Assembly: GCF_021646685.1 (NCBI RefSeq)
Contig: NZ_JAKJHW010000007.1
Span: 62,001-126,000 of the forward strand
Length of the DNA: 64,000 nucleotides
Reading direction: 5' to 3'
DNA from: Pseudalkalibacillus salsuginis
Lineage (GTDB): Bacteria; Bacillota; Bacilli; Bacillales; Fictibacillaceae
Part shown: positions 8,182 through 16,897 of the stretch, piece after piece
Layout: each line of letters begins with the position of its first letter
How positions within the stretch are numbered: the first letter of the stretch is position 1
Translations under genes and position numbers: made by a program
The notes under the pieces: model-generated
The model's input: only the letters and a program-made list of their open reading frames with translations
Databases searched by the model: none
What the model was told of the DNA's origin: nothing

Positions 8182-8895
8182 TTGAAGATAATAAGAAGTA
8201 TCAGTGTCATTTCGATTGCACTCATTGTAGTCGTTCTTTCAGTCGTCATTTTCTTCAGAAATGGAATCATCTTGGATTCACTTGGTGTGCACTTTGACAA
8301 CCCTTTCTCTAAAACCGTTCAAGTACCACAATCCCATTCCTCTGTTGATGAAAATCATAATGGTCTCCCGGATCCGATCGATATCGTAAATGCAGCGAGA
8401 AAAGAAGTAGAACAACGGACCAACTATAAGAGCGCCTACTATTCTGGGGGCTACCCGCCAGATGATGAGGGTGTATGTACAGATGTGATCTGGCGTGGAT
8501 TGATGGGGGCTGATATTTCATTAAAAGAACTTATGGATGAAGATATCGCCGAGCATACGGATTTATATCCAAGGGTCAATAATGCCCCTGATCCGAACAT
8601 TGATTTTCGACGAGTTCCTAATCAATTCGTCTTTTTCGAACGGTTTACCGAATCCTTGACGACAGAGCTTATACCTGGTAATGCGGAAAATCTGAAACAG
8701 TGGCAGCCTGGTGATATCGTCTTATTCCTGGATGGCTTCCATCATGTAGCTATCATTTCTGACAAACGAACGAAAGAAGGTATACCCTATGTCATCCATA
8801 ACAACCAACCTTTTGCTGCTGAAGTGAAACTTACTTCCTTCAGAACACCGATTGCCGGACATTACAGATGGAAATATGGAAGTTTACAAGATTAG
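8182..8895 (+). CDS. Membrane-anchored DUF1287 family protein
   Basis: About 237 residues. A hydrophobic N-terminal span (about residues 4-27) leads to an extracytoplasmic DUF1287 domain. The diagnostic stretch YYSGGYPPDDEGVCTDVIWR, followed by GDIVLFLDGFHHVAIISD, suggests an NlpC/P60-like fold with Cys and His that could be catalytic. The domain's true activity is unproven. I place the start at TTG 8182 after a G-rich site. An in-frame ATG at 8110 would add 24 residues but has no ribosome site. It is divergent from the subtilase, with the promoter region at 7930-8180, and is followed by a strong terminator. Confidence 0.8.
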   Translation: MKIIRSISVISIALIVVVLSVVIFFRNGIILDSLGVHFDNPFSKTVQVPQSHSSVDENHNGLPDPIDIVNAARKEVEQRTNYKSAYYSGGYPPDDEGVCTDVIWRGLMGADISLKELMDEDIAEHTDLYPRVNNAPDPNIDFRRVPNQFVFFERFTESLTTELIPGNAENLKQWQPGDIVLFLDGFHHVAIISDKRTKEGIPYVIHNNQPFAAEVKLTSFRTPIAGHYRWKYGSLQD

Positions 8896-8912
8896 AGACA
8901 TAAAACGCAAAA

Positions 8913-8947
8913 AAAGCTGGTCGTAACTGAAACCAGCTTTCCTTTTT
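8913..8947 (+). terminator. Rho-independent terminator after the DUF1287 gene
   Basis: The perfect 9-base arms AAAGCTGGT (8913-8921) and ACCAGCTTT (8932-8940) are followed by a T-rich run (CCTTTTTG). Confidence 0.85.
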
Positions 8948-9097
8948 GTCATTTTACCTTCCAAAATACCATGGCCCCCTACTAGAATGGACGGACCGTA
9001 ATGGGATCCGCCATAATTCTTCTAGAGATTAATTACTATAGTCTGCTCTCTTTTTTCAACATCTAAAAAGGAACTTCCAGGGGGCCTCTCTGCATTC

Positions 9098-10156
9098 TTA
9101 AATACCAAAAATCCGTGTTTTAATTTCATTGATCACATCGGATGTTGTCGCATTCCTTTTTAAATCTGGGGTTTTCACGCCATCGGCAATCACTTCTTCT
9201 ACAACCTTTAATAAAAGATCAGCGGCTTTTTTCTCTCCTAGATGCTCCAGCATCATTTTTCCTGTCCAGATCTGCCCGATCGGGTTTGCAATCCCTTTTC
9301 CGACGATATCTGGAGCAGACCCGTGTACAGGTTCGAACATGGATGGATATTTGCCGTTCAAGTTGATGTTCCCTGCAGGTGCTACCCCGATACTCCCCAT
9401 GATTGCAGCGCCGATATCACTCAGGATATCCCCGAACAGATTGCTGGCTGCAATAATATCAAATGACTCAGGCTTCGTCACAAAGAATGCCGATAAAGCA
9501 TCAATATGAGTCGATTCTGCTTCTACATCTGCGTAACCTACAGCCACTTCCTTCACGGTCTTATCCCAGAACGGCATTGAGTGGACGATGCCATTCGATT
9601 TTGTGGCACTTGTCACCTTGCGATTCCTCTGTTTTGCAAGCTCGAACGCAAACCGCAAAACCCGTTCAGTCGCTTTTTTCGTAAAAACAGCATTCTGGAT
9701 AGCAATTTCATCCTCACCTCGATGAATCGTACCGCCAACCTCGCTGTATTCTCCTTCGCTGTTTTCACGGACAATGATAAAATCAAAGCCATTCGGATGC
9801 TTTAGAGGCGATTCAATCCCGGGTAATTGCTTAGCTGGCCTCATATTGATGACCTGTTCGAATTCCCGCCGTATCTTGATCAAAAGCCCCCAGAGGGAAA
9901 CATGATCCGGGACAAGTTTCGGGTTTCCGACCGCTCCTAAGAAGACAGCGTCATGCTGTGCCAACTGGTCGATACCGTCATCAGGCATCATCATACCATG
10001 TTCAAGATAATAGTCACAGCTCCATGGATAATGGCTGTACGCCAATTTGAAACCGCCATGCACCTCAGCCAATGCATCTAACACTTCCAACGTCCCTGGC
10101 ATGATTTCAGTACCGATCCCATCGCCCGGCACCACACCGATTTTATAATTTTTCAT
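9098..10156 (-). CDS. ycsA: Tartrate dehydrogenase / D-malate dehydrogenase family (YcsA-like)
   Basis: A 352-residue isocitrate/isopropylmalate dehydrogenase superfamily enzyme. Evidence: the N-terminal GVVPGDGIGTEIMP, the Rx3Rx9R-like substrate region around KIRREFEQVINMRPAK, the IVRENSEGEYSEVGG loop typical of tartrate/D-malate enzymes rather than LeuB, and the Mg2+-binding SNLFGDILSD plus the NAD loop EPVHGSAPDI. It should oxidise and decarboxylate D-malate or tartrate to pyruvate or related products with NAD+. It stands alone between a DUF1287 gene and the epoxide hydrolase, with no LeuCD nearby, which argues against a leucine-synthesis role. Which of tartrate and D-malate is preferred cannot be told from the sequence. 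Confidence 0.85.
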   Translation of the reverse strand: MKNYKIGVVPGDGIGTEIMPGTLEVLDALAEVHGGFKLAYSHYPWSCDYYLEHGMMMPDDGIDQLAQHDAVFLGAVGNPKLVPDHVSLWGLLIKIRREFEQVINMRPAKQLPGIESPLKHPNGFDFIIVRENSEGEYSEVGGTIHRGEDEIAIQNAVFTKKATERVLRFAFELAKQRNRKVTSATKSNGIVHSMPFWDKTVKEVAVGYADVEAESTHIDALSAFFVTKPESFDIIAASNLFGDILSDIGAAIMGSIGVAPAGNINLNGKYPSMFEPVHGSAPDIVGKGIANPIGQIWTGKMMLEHLGEKKAADLLLKVVEEVIADGVKTPDLKRNATTSDVINEIKTRIFGI

Positions 10157-10439
10157 CTCCAGCCCTCCTATGGATTCAATCTTTTATTTTTCGATAGTAT
10201 CCAAAACCTATTGCTTTAATTATCATAAACTAGTAAATGGGGTAACAGCAATTCAATAGGTTTTTTGACATAAAGGTATTGAGTATGAAAAGTGCCTATC
10301 TTATCCGATAGTATTGCGCATTAAGGGAGAGGTCTCCAATGATACGTAAGGCTTAGAAGGGGTAGAGGTAGGATCAATTACTTTTATGGTCATCACTTTA
10401 TTAAATAAAAAAATGACTTGAAATTCCATTTAGGTGCAT

Positions 10440-11609
10440 TTAGCGGAAACGACGAAAGTATGATTGTATATCTTCAGTTAACAAATTTGGGGTCTCCAAA
10501 GCGGCAAAATGACCACCACGGTCGAACTCGGTCCAGTGAACGATGTCGTACTGACGCTCAGCGAGATGCCGTATAGGGAGCACAATATCATATGGGAAAA
10601 CTGCTACTCCCAAGGGTACAGAGCAAGGCAGAGGACCACGCTTGCCTATTGTATTTTCATAATATAGTCGGGCTGAAGAGCCTGCGGTCCTGGTGAGCCA
10701 ATAGATCATAACGTTAGTAAGCAGATAATCGACTGCAACAGAGATTTTTGGATCTGTCCATTCGATGAACTTTTCTGCAATCCAAGCTAACTGGCCAATA
10801 GGTGAATCCGTAAGCGCATAGGAAAGTGTCTGCGGCTTTGTTGACTGAAGCACCATATAGCCAGCCGGAGTAGCTAAGTAACTCTTCATCTGTTCGATTC
10901 TAGCTTCATCCTTATTAGATATACTATTGAGTTCTCCAGTTGGAACAGTGGGTAAATAGTTTAAGTGTACACCACAGACGTGTTTAGAATCGACTGCACC
11001 TAAGTTACGAGAAATCGCTGAACCCCAATCACCACCTTGTGCTCCATACCTGTCATAGCCTAGCCGTCTCATCAACTCAGCCCAGGCAAGAGCAATTCGG
11101 TTTACATTCCAGCCTGATTCAAGAGTAGGACCAGAGAAACCATAGCCAGGGATCGATGGAATAACCAAATGAAAGGCATCGGTCGGATTACCACCATAGG
11201 CTTTCGGATTGGTAAGTGGTCCGATCACATCTAGAAACTCCACAATCGAGCCAGGCCACCCATGGGTTAGAATCAGTGGAAATGCGTCCTTTTCAGGGGA
11301 ACGAACATGCAAAAAATGCACATTTGCACCATCAATCGTTGTGGTGAATTGAGGAAACTTATTCAACCGAGACTCATGCTTACGCCAGTCATATGAGGTA
11401 CGCCAATACTCCGATATATCCCTCAAATAATCAATTGAAACACCATAGTCTCTATCTACGTTAGGTAGCTCATCAGGCCAACGGGTATGGGTTAGGCGAG
11501 CTTGTAAATCATCTAGCTCTTTTTGGGAGATTGCAATGCGAAACGGTCGGATGGTAGTATCATTATTATTGATATTACTCTTTCCAAATTCTTGTTTTGA
11601 TGTACCCAC
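10440..11609 (-). CDS. Epoxide hydrolase, alpha/beta-hydrolase with N-terminal EHN domain
   Basis: A 389-residue enzyme of the microsomal/juvenile-hormone-type epoxide hydrolase family. The N-terminal EHN domain (RPFRIAISQKELDDLQARLTHTRWPDE) precedes an alpha/beta-hydrolase core. The core has the oxyanion HGWPGS motif at about 116-121, nucleophile Asp194 in GGDWGS, and the catalytic His in DRGGHFAALE near the C-terminus. It hydrates epoxides, probably xenobiotics or aromatic-derived ones, in the cytoplasm. The GTG start has AGGAG nine bases before it. Upstream, 11630-11647 closely resembles the perfect palindrome in front of the marR gene at 11740, so the two genes are probably co-repressed. 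Confidence 0.88.
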   Translation of the reverse strand: MGTSKQEFGKSNINNNDTTIRPFRIAISQKELDDLQARLTHTRWPDELPNVDRDYGVSIDYLRDISEYWRTSYDWRKHESRLNKFPQFTTTIDGANVHFLHVRSPEKDAFPLILTHGWPGSIVEFLDVIGPLTNPKAYGGNPTDAFHLVIPSIPGYGFSGPTLESGWNVNRIALAWAELMRRLGYDRYGAQGGDWGSAISRNLGAVDSKHVCGVHLNYLPTVPTGELNSISNKDEARIEQMKSYLATPAGYMVLQSTKPQTLSYALTDSPIGQLAWIAEKFIEWTDPKISVAVDYLLTNVMIYWLTRTAGSSARLYYENTIGKRGPLPCSVPLGVAVFPYDIVLPIRHLAERQYDIVHWTEFDRGGHFAALETPNLLTEDIQSYFRRFR

Positions 11610-11629
11610 CTTTTATCACTCCTATTATA

Positions 11630-11647
11630 TAGTTTACTTATCAACTA
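11630..11647. promoter_or_regulatory. Probable MarR operator upstream of the epoxide hydrolase
   Basis: TAGTTTACTTATCAACTA is an imperfect palindrome whose outer halves (TAGTT and TCAACTA) match the perfect palindrome at 12241-12260. A third half-site TTAGTTGATTA lies at 11668-11678. It is positioned just before the GTG start at 11609. Confidence 0.6.
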
Positions 11648-11739
11648 TTTAAAAAGCATAGCTCTTATTAGTTGATTACTCTTCTTGTTGCCGTTTAAAT
11701 ATAGAAATCATTCTCTTGGTTAATATGTACCAGAATGTT

Positions 11740-12183
11740 TCATTCGTCTCCTTTGGTTACAGCTAATGCATTCATAGACATTTGCTTAATCTTTTGTTTA
11801 AAGTCGTCCGCTTCTTCTGTTGTAAGGCCTGTTGAAATGATTTGGGTCCAATAACTTAGTTTGGTCTTAATAAAATCTCGCATTTCTAATCCTTTTACTG
11901 TCAACGTGACCAAATAGGCTCTACTGTCCATTGGATCACGGGTTCTGTGCAAATAACCAAGCTTTTCCAACCGACTGATTGCTCGTGTTGTTGCAGCTTT
12001 GTTAATGAAAAGATTGGCGGACAATTGCTCTTGAGAAATACCATCCCTTTCATACAGATTGACTAAAAAAATATATTCAGACGAGTTAATATCGTAATCT
12101 TTCAATTCCTTGTTTAGATAAATTTGAAATTGACGGTGCAGTATTGAAATCCACCTAGCAATACTTTCATTTTCTTTTTTCAT
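11740..12183 (-). CDS. MarR-family transcriptional repressor
   Basis: A 147-residue winged-helix dimer protein. The helix-turn-helix lies around residues 50-95 (ISQEQLSANLFINKAATTRAI, with the wing RTRDPMDSRAYLVTLT). N- and C-terminal helices would form the dimer interface. It has no cysteine, so redox sensing of the OhrR type is unlikely; a small-ligand effector is more plausible. Two palindromes lie upstream, one perfect at 12241-12260, and a near copy precedes the epoxide hydrolase gene. This suggests autoregulation and control of that enzyme. The 130-bp gap to the epoxide hydrolase contains the second operator, so the genes have separate promoters. Confidence 0.88.
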   Translation of the reverse strand: MKKENESIARWISILHRQFQIYLNKELKDYDINSSEYIFLVNLYERDGISQEQLSANLFINKAATTRAISRLEKLGYLHRTRDPMDSRAYLVTLTVKGLEMRDFIKTKLSYWTQIISTGLTTEEADDFKQKIKQMSMNALAVTKGDE

Positions 12184-12210
12184 CTACATACTCCTTTGCA
12201 GGTAATAAAC

Positions 12211-12260
12211 TAATATACCCTATAAAAAGCATAGGGTATATTAGTTGACTAGTCAACTAA
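12211..12260. promoter_or_regulatory. Two adjacent palindromes in the marR promoter region
   Basis: Site 1: the perfect 13-base inverted repeat TAATATACCCTAT / ATAGGGTATATTA with a 7-base spacer (12211-12243). Site 2: the perfect 20-base palindrome TTAGTTGACTAGTCAACTAA (12241-12260), a typical MarR-family operator shape. They share three bases. Both lie upstream of the ATG at 12183. Confidence 0.7.
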
Positions 12261-12297
12261 ATCTCTTGCTCTACTCGACTAGGGGGAGCGTTTTAAT

Positions 12298-12330
12298 GAA
12301 AACTTGGGCTTTGCCAAGCCTTGGCGAAGA
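12298..12330. repeat. Dispersed repeat copy A (GGGCTTTGCCAAGCC core)
   Basis: GAAAACTTGGGCTTTGCC followed by AAGCCTTGGCG. A close copy starts at 15663 and a diverged one at 48067, all in intergenic DNA. The core can form a 5-base stem hairpin. Confidence 0.5.
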
Positions 12331-12409
12331 GCTTATACTTCATTCGTAAACATTTCTGCTACGTCGGTTAGCTACATCCCTGAAAAGTTATATACTTTCT
12401 TAATGTATT

Positions 12410-12446
12410 AAAAAATCCACACCGGCATTAAACCGATGTGGACTGC
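12410..12446 (-). terminator. Rho-independent terminator of the RND exporter gene
   Basis: Arms 12416-12425 and 12433-12442 (TCCACACCGG / CCGATGTGGA, one mismatch) precede a run of A that is a U run on the minus strand. Confidence 0.8.
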
Positions 12447-12451
12447 TAAGT

Positions 12452-15400
12452 TTAGCCTACTTGTTCTGCAGTTTCCTTCTCTTTTTTAAGTTTCCTTTTG
12501 AAAATTCGTCTGAACCCTCTGCCAATATCGCTATACAACAAATAGACAGCTGGAATCAAGATGAGTGTAATCATCGTTGCAAACAATAAGCCGGAGATGA
12601 CAACGATCGCAAGTGGTGCTTGATAACCGCCGGAAGCTCCTGTGGCGAACGCTAACGGAAGCATTGCGCCCGCTGTCGTCAATGTTGTCATGAAGATTGG
12701 ACGCATCCGGTTTTTTCCAGCCTCGACAAGTGCATCGGACGAATTGTAGCCCGCATTCCTCAATTGTTTCGTACGATCGATTAACAGGATCGCATTGTTC
12801 AGCACGATCCCGATAAGCATGATGATTCCCATGCCTGACATCGTACTCAATTCGCTTTGCGTAATGAATAGGCCAAGGATGACTCCTACGACCGTCATCG
12901 GAATGACTGACATGACGACAAGCGGGTGCGCAAGGTTATTGAATTGGATTGCCATTACGACGTATACCAGGAAAATCGCAATCAGCAAAATCATGATCAT
13001 TTCTTGAATCAGTTCCTGCTGCTGTTCTAGGTCACCAGCAGTATCAACTGTGTAACCTGATGAAGGATCATAAGAATCGATCACTTTTTGTACATCACGA
13101 TTGATTGAACCGAGGTCACGTCCTTCGATATCCGCTTGGATCGTAACGAAGCGTTCTCCATCTACGTGGGAAATCTGATTCGGAACTTCCACGGTTTCAA
13201 GCTCAACATATTTTGAAAGCTTTTCCATTCCTCCAGGGGTCGAAATCTCCAAGTCCAAGAGGTCATCTTGAGTCGTCAACTTTTCATCGATTCCCAATTT
13301 AATTGGAATCATTTCACCCTCTGTCTTCATCTCGCCCACAGGCATATCCATCGATAATTGCTCGATCGACTGTTTGATTTGTTGCGTTGTCAAACCATCC
13401 TCTTTGATTGCATTTTCCTTCAAAACAACCTTTTGTTCCTGCGACTGGCGTTCGTTAGTACTCGTGACACCGACGATTCCATCGATATCCTTCAATTCTT
13501 CTTTCAAGTCTTCTGTAATCAATCGCAATCCTTCAAAGTCTTCCCCTTTTACATTGATCTGTACTGGAGAACCTGCACCCGCTGACGTAGTGCTATCCAC
13601 ACTTTTAATTGGACGTTCGTCGATCATCTCACGAAGGGTCCTTAGAATATCCTCATTAACATCCTTTTGTTCGCGAGTGACCTCATCGTCTTTCGTCATA
13701 TTGATCGGGATATAGAACATGTTCCCATTATCGATCACATAATGACTATCCACATCCTGGACAGCAGATAATCGTTCATTGATATCCTCGACGATTTCTC
13801 TTCGATCATCAAGATCCACCCCTGGTTCAAGGTTGATGACAAGCTCGGCATATCGGTTGAAGATGTCGGGCATGATTGTCATCGGAATTTTCATGACTAA
13901 AAACAATGAGCTGACAAGCACAATGAAGAATAGACCGATCATACCAAACCGATTACGCTTTTTCTTGGCCATCCAGCCGACTGTTTTGCCATATCTTCTG
14001 ACGATAAAGCTTTCTTTTTGATGCTCGCGCTTCATTTTCAACCGTAAAAAGTTCTCAGAAAGCGTCGGGATCAAGGTGAAAGCGATGATAACCGAACTGA
14101 TCAATGTTGCTGATACAACAATGGATAAGATGATCATGAACTTGCCGACTTCTCCCCCCATCAAACCGACTGGAAGGAAAACCACGATCGTCGTCAGCAT
14201 GGATGCGAATACAGCAGTCGCAACCTCTCTCGCACCTTCTAACACTGCCTGAACGTTCTCGTAGCCTTGTTCCTTCTTCCTATAAATTGATTCTAATATG
14301 ACAATCGATGAATCAACCATCATTCCAATGCCCAACCCGAGTGCGATCAAACTGAGCATGTTGAAGCTGTAATCCAAAAGCCACATTGATAAGAATGTCA
14401 GTAACACGGATGTCGGTATCGACAATCCGATGATGATCGTCGCTCTAATGTTACGGAGGAACAAGAGAAGGATCGCCAATGCGACAATCGCCCCGATGAT
14501 GATGTTGTCTGTCACACCATCGATGGAATCCTCCACATAATCGGATAAAGCGATGACTTCATTCATTTCAAATCCTTGGACGTGGCCTTCATCCCGAATA
14601 GCTTCAAGCTCTGCACGGATTGCTTCTGTCAACTCGATCTGTGTGATATCAGCGACACGCCCAATTTGTATGAACACAAATTCATTGGATCCTTCTTTCC
14701 AAACGGATGATGTATTCTCTATTGGTTGAAGCTTGATATCGGCGAATGTATCCAGTGGTTCAATACCATTCACTGTCGGTATCTGAAGATTTTCCAAATC
14801 CTTTACACTCGTAAAAGAAGTGTTCCACCGAAGTGTCGGCTGGTTCTCTTCTTCTGATAAGACACCGAGTGAAGCCTCCGTGTTTTCATTCTGGATGATT
14901 CCGATGATCTGTGATGGATCCAACTGGTATTCTAGTAATCGATCACGATCCAGTTCGATAAGGACTTCGTTCTCTTCCAGCCCCATGAGATCGACTTCAC
15001 GAACTTCAGGTAGAGCTTCAAGACGAGGCTTGAGTGTCTCTATTGCAAACTTAGTCATCTCTTCCATGGACCCGTCGGAAAGGTCCATATAATATTCAAA
15101 GGGTTGATTGGTCGACATTTTATATGTAAGAAGATCTTCTACTCCAGTCAATTCCGGTTTCATCGAATTGATGGCTGATTCGACCTCGCGATACACTTCA
15201 TCTCCTCGGCCACTTTCAAAAGTCAACTGAAGACTTGCCCGACCGATATTCGTTGTTGAATTGACTTCCTCCACTCCCTCGATCCCTGATAGCCGCTGTT
15301 CGACTGGAATCGTAATTAAACGTTCCACTTCAAAGGCATTCATTTCTCCAGCCATGACATCAATGAAAGCTCCATCAAAATCAACTGGCGGCATTAACTC

Positions 15401-15502
15401 TTTATCCAGTTTGATTGTTGCGAAGCTCCCAGTAATAAGGACAAACACAAATAACAATCCCACAATAATCTTGCGTTTCAGCAATAACTGCAATAATCTC
15501 AT
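12452..15502 (-). CDS. swrC: RND-family multidrug exporter, SwrC/AcrB type
   Basis: About 1016 residues with the RND plan: one N-terminal span (RKIIVGLLFVFVLITG), a large extracytoplasmic loop, a six-span bundle with the GXXXGXXXD-like proton relay (LGLGIGMMVDSSIVILESIYR), a second loop, and a C-terminal bundle (GIVLNNAILLIDRTKQLR). This matches B. subtilis SwrC/YerP, which exports surfactin and is needed for swarming; substrate specificity here is not known. I chose the ATG at 15502 because GGGGGAAAT precedes it. The open frame extends upstream without a better site. No membrane-fusion partner is adjacent, as usual in Firmicutes. A terminator follows. Confidence 0.9.
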   Translation of the reverse strand: MRLLQLLLKRKIIVGLLFVFVLITGSFATIKLDKELMPPVDFDGAFIDVMAGEMNAFEVERLITIPVEQRLSGIEGVEEVNSTTNIGRASLQLTFESGRGDEVYREVESAINSMKPELTGVEDLLTYKMSTNQPFEYYMDLSDGSMEEMTKFAIETLKPRLEALPEVREVDLMGLEENEVLIELDRDRLLEYQLDPSQIIGIIQNENTEASLGVLSEEENQPTLRWNTSFTSVKDLENLQIPTVNGIEPLDTFADIKLQPIENTSSVWKEGSNEFVFIQIGRVADITQIELTEAIRAELEAIRDEGHVQGFEMNEVIALSDYVEDSIDGVTDNIIIGAIVALAILLLFLRNIRATIIIGLSIPTSVLLTFLSMWLLDYSFNMLSLIALGLGIGMMVDSSIVILESIYRKKEQGYENVQAVLEGAREVATAVFASMLTTIVVFLPVGLMGGEVGKFMIILSIVVSATLISSVIIAFTLIPTLSENFLRLKMKREHQKESFIVRRYGKTVGWMAKKKRNRFGMIGLFFIVLVSSLFLVMKIPMTIMPDIFNRYAELVINLEPGVDLDDRREIVEDINERLSAVQDVDSHYVIDNGNMFYIPINMTKDDEVTREQKDVNEDILRTLREMIDERPIKSVDSTTSAGAGSPVQINVKGEDFEGLRLITEDLKEELKDIDGIVGVTSTNERQSQEQKVVLKENAIKEDGLTTQQIKQSIEQLSMDMPVGEMKTEGEMIPIKLGIDEKLTTQDDLLDLEISTPGGMEKLSKYVELETVEVPNQISHVDGERFVTIQADIEGRDLGSINRDVQKVIDSYDPSSGYTVDTAGDLEQQQELIQEMIMILLIAIFLVYVVMAIQFNNLAHPLVVMSVIPMTVVGVILGLFITQSELSTMSGMGIIMLIGIVLNNAILLIDRTKQLRNAGYNSSDALVEAGKNRMRPIFMTTLTTAGAMLPLAFATGASGGYQAPLAIVVISGLLFATMITLILIPAVYLLYSDIGRGFRRIFKRKLKKEKETAEQVG

Positions 15503-15662
15503 GTGATTTCCCCCAACCTTGCTTTTTTCAATTTTTTCCATATACACTACCCTATTGTAATACTTTTGCACTATCCATACAACAATATGTAGTATATTTA
15601 CGGAAAAATTGAGATATTCTTCAATGTTTCTTAATGTTGGTAGAAAAGTAATTTTCACATAA

Positions 15663-15745
15663 AGAAAACTCGGGCTTTGCCAAGCCTTTAGCGCAGGCTG
15701 AGCCTTAGTTGCGCTTATATTGAAGAAAATATTTTATACTTTCTT
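15663..15745. repeat. Dispersed repeat copy B (GGGCTTTGCCAAGCC core)
   Basis: Matches the copy at 12298 almost perfectly over the first 28 bases. It then continues with GCAGGCTGAGCCTTAGTTGC and CTTATATTGAAG, which resembles the diverged copy at 48067-48120 (GAGGCTGAACCTTAATTGC, CTTATACTGAA). Confidence 0.5.
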
Positions 15746-15752
15746 TAAATGC

Positions 15753-15778
15753 AAAAAAAGCAGGGGGTTCCCTGCTTA
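15753..15778 (-). terminator. Rho-independent terminator of the nirD-siroheme operon
   Basis: AAGCAGGG (15758-15765) pairs with CCCTGCTT (15770-15777). Seven A upstream give a U run on the minus strand. Confidence 0.8.
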
Positions 15779-15813
15779 ATCGATTACAGTTTTCTATTTT
15801 ACCATCACTTGCT

Positions 15814-16872
15814 TCAGATGGTTGTTGTCGGGATTGTTTTTGATAATCGCTTCCATTTTTGGAGCTGTTGCAGTCCCTTTTGTGATTGGAGTTGTTCTTT
15901 TGCGATATTGATCCCTTCCAGGATGTTCGGAGCAGCCCCAAATAAATGATAACGGACACCTGTGTTGAAGAGGAGTTGTTTATAATAGTAGCTCAGATAG
16001 CCTGACCTTTCGCCACTCAATAAAGCGTTGATGATGTCTGCTTGTTCCTCAGGGGTCAATTTATCCTTCTCTGGAAGTTCCTCAAATAAACCGTAATCCT
16101 TAGGATTAACGATGAATGAATCAAGAGCCCCTTCTTTGATCGTATAAATGAAACTATTTCTATAGACAGGTAGATCCTCAGAGCCTTCTACTCCTTGGAC
16201 AATAAACACTCGTTTGAAGGACATTCCATTGAATACAGGCGCTATTTTTATGATGGCGGTACGATGGTAGGCTCCCATCATAAGCGAATGCGCTGACGAT
16301 AAATTCAATAGTTTTTCGACGGTGTTCATCAATGTCCTGACGCCGATTTCCTCACGGATAGATCGTAACATTACGAGCGGGGAGCAAAACCGATCGGTCC
16401 TTGCAAATCCGATATTAGTCGATCCAACTATCCTGGAAAGCGATTCGTTATCATGATCTGTTTCGATACCTAACTCTTCTACTATTTCCCTGAGTGAAAT
16501 TCCATACTTCGGAGGCAAGGAATCCGTTCCATGAAGGAAAGATGGCAAATTGTTTGCAGCAAGCAGAATTGAGCAGGGGATCGTTACAGCGAATGAATTT
16601 CGTCCAGTATAAGGTCCTGCAAAATCAATCACTTTTTCACTGATTGAATCTTGTAACCTCAGCTTCTCTGTCCGTTCCTGATAGGTATCGATAAATGCCA
16701 GAAGTTCATCTGCCGTTTCTGTTTTTAATCGTTGTGATACGAAATAAGCAGCAATTTGTGCATCAGTTGCTTTACCATCTACCAATAAACGAGCTGCCTC
16801 TCTCGTTTCTTCATATGTGAGATCCCTTGATCCTCTTTTTCCTCTTGCCACTTCCTTGATCCATTGTTGCAT
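15814..16872 (-). CDS. Anthranilate phosphoribosyltransferase-like protein (TrpD2/YbiB group)
   Basis: 352 residues with the class IV phosphoribosyltransferase plan: an N-terminal helical domain (LTYEETREAARLLVDGKATDAQIAAYFV) and a core resembling TrpD. The glycine-rich PRPP motif of true TrpD is replaced: HGTDSLPPKYG stands where a GTGGD-like stretch would be expected, so anthranilate transfer is doubtful. Members of the TrpD2 group bind DNA or RNA, and some sit in nitrite/siroheme operons with unknown role. GGGGAATATC fixes the ATG; the longer frame to 16920 overlaps sirB without a site. It is the last gene of the nirD-SUMT-sirB unit and is followed by a terminator. Confidence 0.7.
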   Translation of the reverse strand: MQQWIKEVARGKRGSRDLTYEETREAARLLVDGKATDAQIAAYFVSQRLKTETADELLAFIDTYQERTEKLRLQDSISEKVIDFAGPYTGRNSFAVTIPCSILLAANNLPSFLHGTDSLPPKYGISLREIVEELGIETDHDNESLSRIVGSTNIGFARTDRFCSPLVMLRSIREEIGVRTLMNTVEKLLNLSSAHSLMMGAYHRTAIIKIAPVFNGMSFKRVFIVQGVEGSEDLPVYRNSFIYTIKEGALDSFIVNPKDYGLFEELPEKDKLTPEEQADIINALLSGERSGYLSYYYKQLLFNTGVRYHLFGAAPNILEGINIAKEQLQSQKGLQQLQKWKRLSKTIPTTTI

Positions 16873-16897
16873 GATATTCCCCTTTCCATAAACAAAG

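Noticed and set aside
10203-10267. Inverted repeat AAACCTATTG / CAATAGGTTTTTT
   Set aside because: The loop is about 45 bases and no gene on the plus strand ends there, so it is not a convincing terminator.
15503-15658. N-terminal extension of the RND exporter to 15658
   Set aside because: No ribosome site, while GGGGGAAAT lies before the ATG at 15502, and the family starts at the first membrane span.
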